Source: a virus. From it: a stretch of DNA of 50,891 nucleotides. Positions 47,626-50,891 of the stretch are shown one piece after another; the first letter of the stretch is position 1, and the number at the start of each line of letters is the position of its first letter. The notes beneath the pieces were generated by a model, which searched no databases, was not told the DNA's origin, and was given only the letters and a program-made list of their open reading frames with translations. Location: positions 1 to 50,891 of the IMG/VR virus record IMGVR_UViG_3300027733_000071; one strand, given 5' to 3'. The position numbers and the translations under genes are program-made.

Positions 47626-50610
47626 TTAATCTCCAAACCAGCTGTTGTAAGTCTCGTCTGTCGGTATTGGTAGTGTTGTATCATTATAGTCAAAATTACC
47701 TGGGAAAGGCGTCTCATTATTACCGCCTGGGTCAGGGTATACGTACCCAGGTATTGGATTTCCATCTACACCAACAATTCTGCCGTCTGAAGTTGTATAA
47801 GAGCCGTCACCATTTGGCGTAGCAGTTACGCCATCAGGTGTTCTTATTGGCGGAAGATTAGTCTCATTAGTTGATGGAAGTGCTGTAGTACCACCAATGC
47901 CAAATATTTTTGATAAAGCAGCTTGAGCTGCTTTAGAAGCTGCATCGCCTGTACCAGTAAGCATGCCGCCTAGCGCATCACCTAGTTTTGTTTGACTAAT
48001 ACCTGCGCCTAACGCGCCAAGTCCTGCGATTTGCTGTAGTGGCGACGCTGCATATGCACCAGGGATCGGGCCTGTGTATGAGGAGCCGGTTGATGTAGGA
48101 ATTGTGTAGCCGCGTAGTAGCTGTGACTGGTTTGTTAATTGCTGCATTGGGAATAGCTGCTCGTTCTGTGCAATAGTTTGCTTTTGTCCACCCATCGTAG
48201 CTAGTGCGTTAATATCGCCAAGTCCGAGTTGTTGCGTTGTGCTTGCAAGGTTACCAAGTTGCTGCGCTGATGCAATTCTGTTTTGCATATCAGATGATGT
48301 TAACTGCCCTGCTGTTGCGCCGGATTGTAGTAATCTCGCTAGATCGCTAGTACTAAACTGCCCTGCTGATACGCCTGCTTGTAGCTGTCTTGCTAAATCG
48401 CTAGTGCTTAATTGTCCTGCAGTTGACCCTGCTTGTAGCTGCCTTGCCATATCTGCCTGCGCAGCCTGCATTGCGTTTTGATAACCTGTGTTTAAAGCTT
48501 GGCCTTGTGTAGCTAAAATGTTCTGGTTAGCATCACTGATTGTTTGACCAAGCGCTTGTGCACCGCGTTTAGAACCAAACTGACCTGAGCCTACAATACC
48601 TGCAGATGCTTGTGGTGCTAAATTTTGCTGAATCTGCCGTTGCCCCAGTGCACCAATCTGGTCCACTACGTTATTAACGTACGGGTTCATATAATTATTC
48701 ACTGAATTATATGCATTTTGACTGGCAGCATTTAAGTAAGGACTAGCTGCGTTTAATGCACTACCTGATGCAGCAGCTTGAATGTATGGGTTTGCTACGT
48801 CTAACGCGCTTCCTCTAGCAGCCCCTTGAATGTATGGATTGGCAACATTCGCAGCTGACATACCTCCTGCGTTCTGCGCTAAGTTAATTGCATTTTGTAG
48901 TGTAGGTTGATAGTTACCTACATTTTGAGATGTGCGATCAAACGCCTGATTTTGTAAGTCAGTAGCGCCTACGTACTGAGCGTTCTGTGCTGTACTAGCG
49001 CCTTGCTTTGCTAACTGATTTAAGTAGTCAGTATAGAATTCAGGCGCAGCAGTGACTTGCTGCTGAGTGGTAGTGATATTAGGCAGTGGCGCGCCTTGTG
49101 TGAACGAGCCTCCGCCTGAGCTTGCTGTGCCTACAACTGGTGCAGGCGTATACGCAGCTGTTTTAGCGACTGGGACTTGACTTAGAGGATTAGTAGCCAT
49201 AGGTGTTGTTCCTGTAGGTGTTGCTGTGGGTGTTAATGGGCTTGCTGGTGTACCTGTTACACCATTCAAAACTTGAGGTTGTTGCACAGGCATAGGTTCT
49301 TGCAATGCTATATCTCGTAAAGTAGTCCCATCAGGCTGAGGTTGTTGCTCAGGTAAGGGTTGGTCGCCTATTTGAGGTGGATTTGGTTGACCTAAAGTAT
49401 TAAAACCGTTTGTATACCGCCTATATGGCGAAAAATCAATTTCTTCACCACTTCCTAGTTTATTCATAACATCTAGTGGTATGTCAGTCATTCCTAAGTA
49501 TTGACGTTCCCCAGGTCTTGGATTTTGCCCCCAACCTGCCCCTTGGTTAAACATTCCTGTCTGTGTATCATAAGAAAACTGCCCTGCATCTTGTGCACCT
49601 GACATCATTTTAAGATGGTCTAAAGCAGTTTGTGATAAACCTATCTGTGAATAATCGGTTTTGTCATTACCAAATGACATATATCTTGGTTTTGTAAATG
49701 AAGTATATTTATCGGTAATGCCAGAAAAATCACCACGACTTGAAGCATCTTGATACATATCATTAGGCACACCTCGATACCCTATGTATTGGGGATTCCA
49801 ATCTTGTTCACGCTGATTATAAGGGGACATGTTTGGTGTGTTATATGACCATGTATTGTCCGCCTCTTGCTGCCACCCAGGCTTGTAGCCTAAATAGTTT
49901 AATTTAGGTATTTCTACATCATTGCCTAAATTTCCCACTTGTGGCATAGCAAAAGGTTCTTGTTCTATAGGTTGTCTTGGTGGCATATTGCCTTGAGGTT
50001 GTTGCCCTATAAATTCACCTAATTGATTGTAGCCTTGAGGAGGTGTAAAACCTGTTTCTTCAGCATAAAAACCACCCATTCCAGTAGGTTTTACCCCTCC
50101 ATATCCTGATGCGTTAAATGGATTACCACCCATAAAAGAATCACCTTGAGGTTGTTGCCCATTAGGAATATTAAAATTAACGCCTGCACCACCGTATGGA
50201 CTGCTTGACTGAGACATTCCTAGAGGCTGTTCCATAGGGGGCATACCTAAAGGTAAAGCACTAGTGCCTTGAGGCATAAATGGAGGAGGGCTAGGCTGAT
50301 AATTCATTGGAGGACCGCCATACACTTGTGAATTAGCCCAATCACCATATTGTTGAGTAGCACCGCCTGCCAAAGTTTGTTGACCTGCGTATCTTTGATA
50401 TGCATTTTCTGACACATCAGGTGCGGATGGTTCATTCCTCCACATCGTGTATTGTGGCTGATTAGCTTGCCCACCCAACCCTGAAAACCCTGTATTTTGC
50501 ATAGCAAATGAAGACGTTGGCAAAGCACCTTGCGCAGGGGCAGACGCATCGTTGCCCATAGTTTGACTTGGGTTTACTGATGCGCTTGCAAATGATGGGT
50601 TAAGTGCCAT
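47626..50610 (-). CDS. Repeat-containing virion protein (994 aa)
   Basis: The N-terminal half (1-530) is Pro/Gln/Gly/Tyr-rich and disordered in appearance. The C-terminal half is helical with Asn/Gln/Ala repeats. Three to four 18-residue units (consensus ARQLQAGSTAGQLSTSDL, about 720-775) and repeats of 'NPYIQAAASGSALNAA' (about 580-630) are visible. The segment with 'GIVGSGQFGSKRGAQALGQT' (about 668-687) is a landmark of a structural protein I recall from many environmental short-tailed phages. It is probably a tail or internal core protein; the exact role is unknown. Confidence 0.55.
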   Translation of the reverse strand: MALNPSFASASVNPSQTMGNDASAPAQGALPTSSFAMQNTGFSGLGGQANQPQYTMWRNEPSAPDVSENAYQRYAGQQTLAGGATQQYGDWANSQVYGGPPMNYQPSPPPFMPQGTSALPLGMPPMEQPLGMSQSSSPYGGAGVNFNIPNGQQPQGDSFMGGNPFNASGYGGVKPTGMGGFYAEETGFTPPQGYNQLGEFIGQQPQGNMPPRQPIEQEPFAMPQVGNLGNDVEIPKLNYLGYKPGWQQEADNTWSYNTPNMSPYNQREQDWNPQYIGYRGVPNDMYQDASSRGDFSGITDKYTSFTKPRYMSFGNDKTDYSQIGLSQTALDHLKMMSGAQDAGQFSYDTQTGMFNQGAGWGQNPRPGERQYLGMTDIPLDVMNKLGSGEEIDFSPYRRYTNGFNTLGQPNPPQIGDQPLPEQQPQPDGTTLRDIALQEPMPVQQPQVLNGVTGTPASPLTPTATPTGTTPMATNPLSQVPVAKTAAYTPAPVVGTASSGGGSFTQGAPLPNITTTQQQVTAAPEFYTDYLNQLAKQGASTAQNAQYVGATDLQNQAFDRTSQNVGNYQPTLQNAINLAQNAGGMSAANVANPYIQGAARGSALDVANPYIQAAASGSALNAASPYLNAASQNAYNSVNNYMNPYVNNVVDQIGALGQRQIQQNLAPQASAGIVGSGQFGSKRGAQALGQTISDANQNILATQGQALNTGYQNAMQAAQADMARQLQAGSTAGQLSTSDLARQLQAGVSAGQFSTSDLARLLQSGATAGQLTSSDMQNRIASAQQLGNLASTTQQLGLGDINALATMGGQKQTIAQNEQLFPMQQLTNQSQLLRGYTIPTSTGSSYTGPIPGAYAASPLQQIAGLGALGAGISQTKLGDALGGMLTGTGDAASKAAQAALSKIFGIGGTTALPSTNETNLPPIRTPDGVTATPNGDGSYTTSDGRIVGVDGNPIPGYVYPDPGGNNETPFPGNFDYNDTTLPIPTDETYNSWFGD
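48299..48450 (-). repeat. Tandem 54-bp coding repeats (18 aa units)
   Basis: Three consecutive units and a partial fourth in the 994-aa gene differ by only a few residues (QAGSTAGQLSTS, QAGVSAGQFSTS, QSGATAGQLTSS). DNA identity is high, so copy number may vary between isolates. Boundaries approximate. Confidence 0.7.
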
Positions 50611-50611
50611 A

Positions 50612-50890
50612 TTATCCTCTAGCGTGACGTTTTAGTGCTTCTTTCATATACGCCAATGGTGATGCTTTAGGCGGTATCTTATCAACTGGTGCTGACCGTT
50701 TATGCTCTCTTGCAGCTTCTCTAAAGTGGTCGAGGAGCTGAGCACCTGCATCAGATGAGCCATTCCCTAATGAAGCCACAGTATCAGCGTCAAAAACATA
50801 CTCACCATCAGCGAGCATAGCAGGAATATCATCAGACTGTCCATCACCAGCACCTTTCACGTAATGCCCTGTTGTTCCTGTTTTAAACTC
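50612..50890 (-). CDS. Virion-region protein, 5' part missing at window edge (C-terminal 92 codons)
   Basis: The open frame runs to the edge with no start needed: EFKTGTTGHYVKGAGDGQSD, then IPAMLADGEYVFDADTV and ASLGNGSS. 'DGQSDDIPAMLADGEYV' is a landmark of a small structural protein in many environmental phages, as I recall. A GTG at 50860 is in frame but is unlikely to be the true start because the similar pattern continues upstream. The gene opens this block of the late region. Confidence 0.6.
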   Translation of the reverse strand, partial: EFKTGTTGHYVKGAGDGQSDDIPAMLADGEYVFDADTVASLGNGSSDAGAQLLDHFREAAREHKRSAPVDKIPPKASPLAYMKEALKRHARG

Positions 50891-50891
50891 A

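Noticed and set aside
1-50891. Joining of both window ends into one complete gene
   Set aside because: The partial frame at the right edge and the TTG-started frame at the left edge are different proteins and out of phase, so sequence is missing between them.

Overview
The window is a 50.9 kb piece of a tailed double-stranded DNA bacteriophage genome. It contains terminase subunits, portal, scaffold, major capsid protein, tail fibres and a lysis cassette, but no tail tape measure, tail tube or sheath gene. The large portal and the short-tail type adaptor proteins fit a podovirus-like virion. Genes are packed with 1-11 bp stop/start overlaps and strong Shine-Dalgarno sites, and the DNA is moderately AT-rich. 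A lipobox protein and the holin/M15 endolysin set imply a Gram-negative host. The style recalls uncultured freshwater phages of Betaproteobacteria, but the host is a guess. No tRNA, rRNA, integrase, repressor, CRISPR array or insertion sequence was seen.

Layout. (1) 1-27992, minus strand: late genes in transcription order from right to left: small and large terminase, a 327-aa virion-region protein, a 1617-aa giant protein with ADP-ribosyltransferase-like and PcfJ-like segments, portal, a KGG-type basic protein, a GroES-like co-chaperonin, scaffold, decoration protein, major capsid protein, further structural proteins, head-tail adaptors, two tail fibres (one with about 48 repeats of 17 residues), accessory proteins, the lysis cassette, and the first codons of another structural gene at base 46. 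(2) 28011-28340: a cluster of GGTTAC repeats around an AT-rich stretch, a candidate replication origin, next to a minus-strand primase-helicase. (3) 30347-30679: a divergent control region with two mirror-image promoters, a palindromic operator candidate and two micro-ORFs. (4) 30680-44206, plus strand: early genes. First come many small proteins, then a DUF932 protein, a MazG-like pyrophosphohydrolase, a family A DNA polymerase, a Cas4/RecB-like nuclease, a VRR-NUC nuclease, a SNF2-type helicase, and a nucleotide-modification block. (5) 44233-50891, minus strand: one small gene with its own promoter/operator, then virion genes (an M23 peptidase protein, a 994-aa repeat protein and a gene cut by the window edge). 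Minus-strand late genes at both ends suggest one late region that runs across the ends of a circular or permuted map.

Main result. The end of the early operon looks like a cytosine hypermodification pathway of T4 type with a different gene architecture. It holds a thymidylate-synthase-fold enzyme with the Asp177 signature and several sequence features of dCMP hydroxymethylase, a dNMP kinase fused to a uracil-DNA-glycosylase-like domain, and a GT-B-like protein resembling T4 beta-glucosyltransferase in outline. A MazG-like enzyme upstream could play the dCTPase role. Together they predict glycosylated 5-hydroxymethylcytosine in the virion DNA, which can be tested directly.
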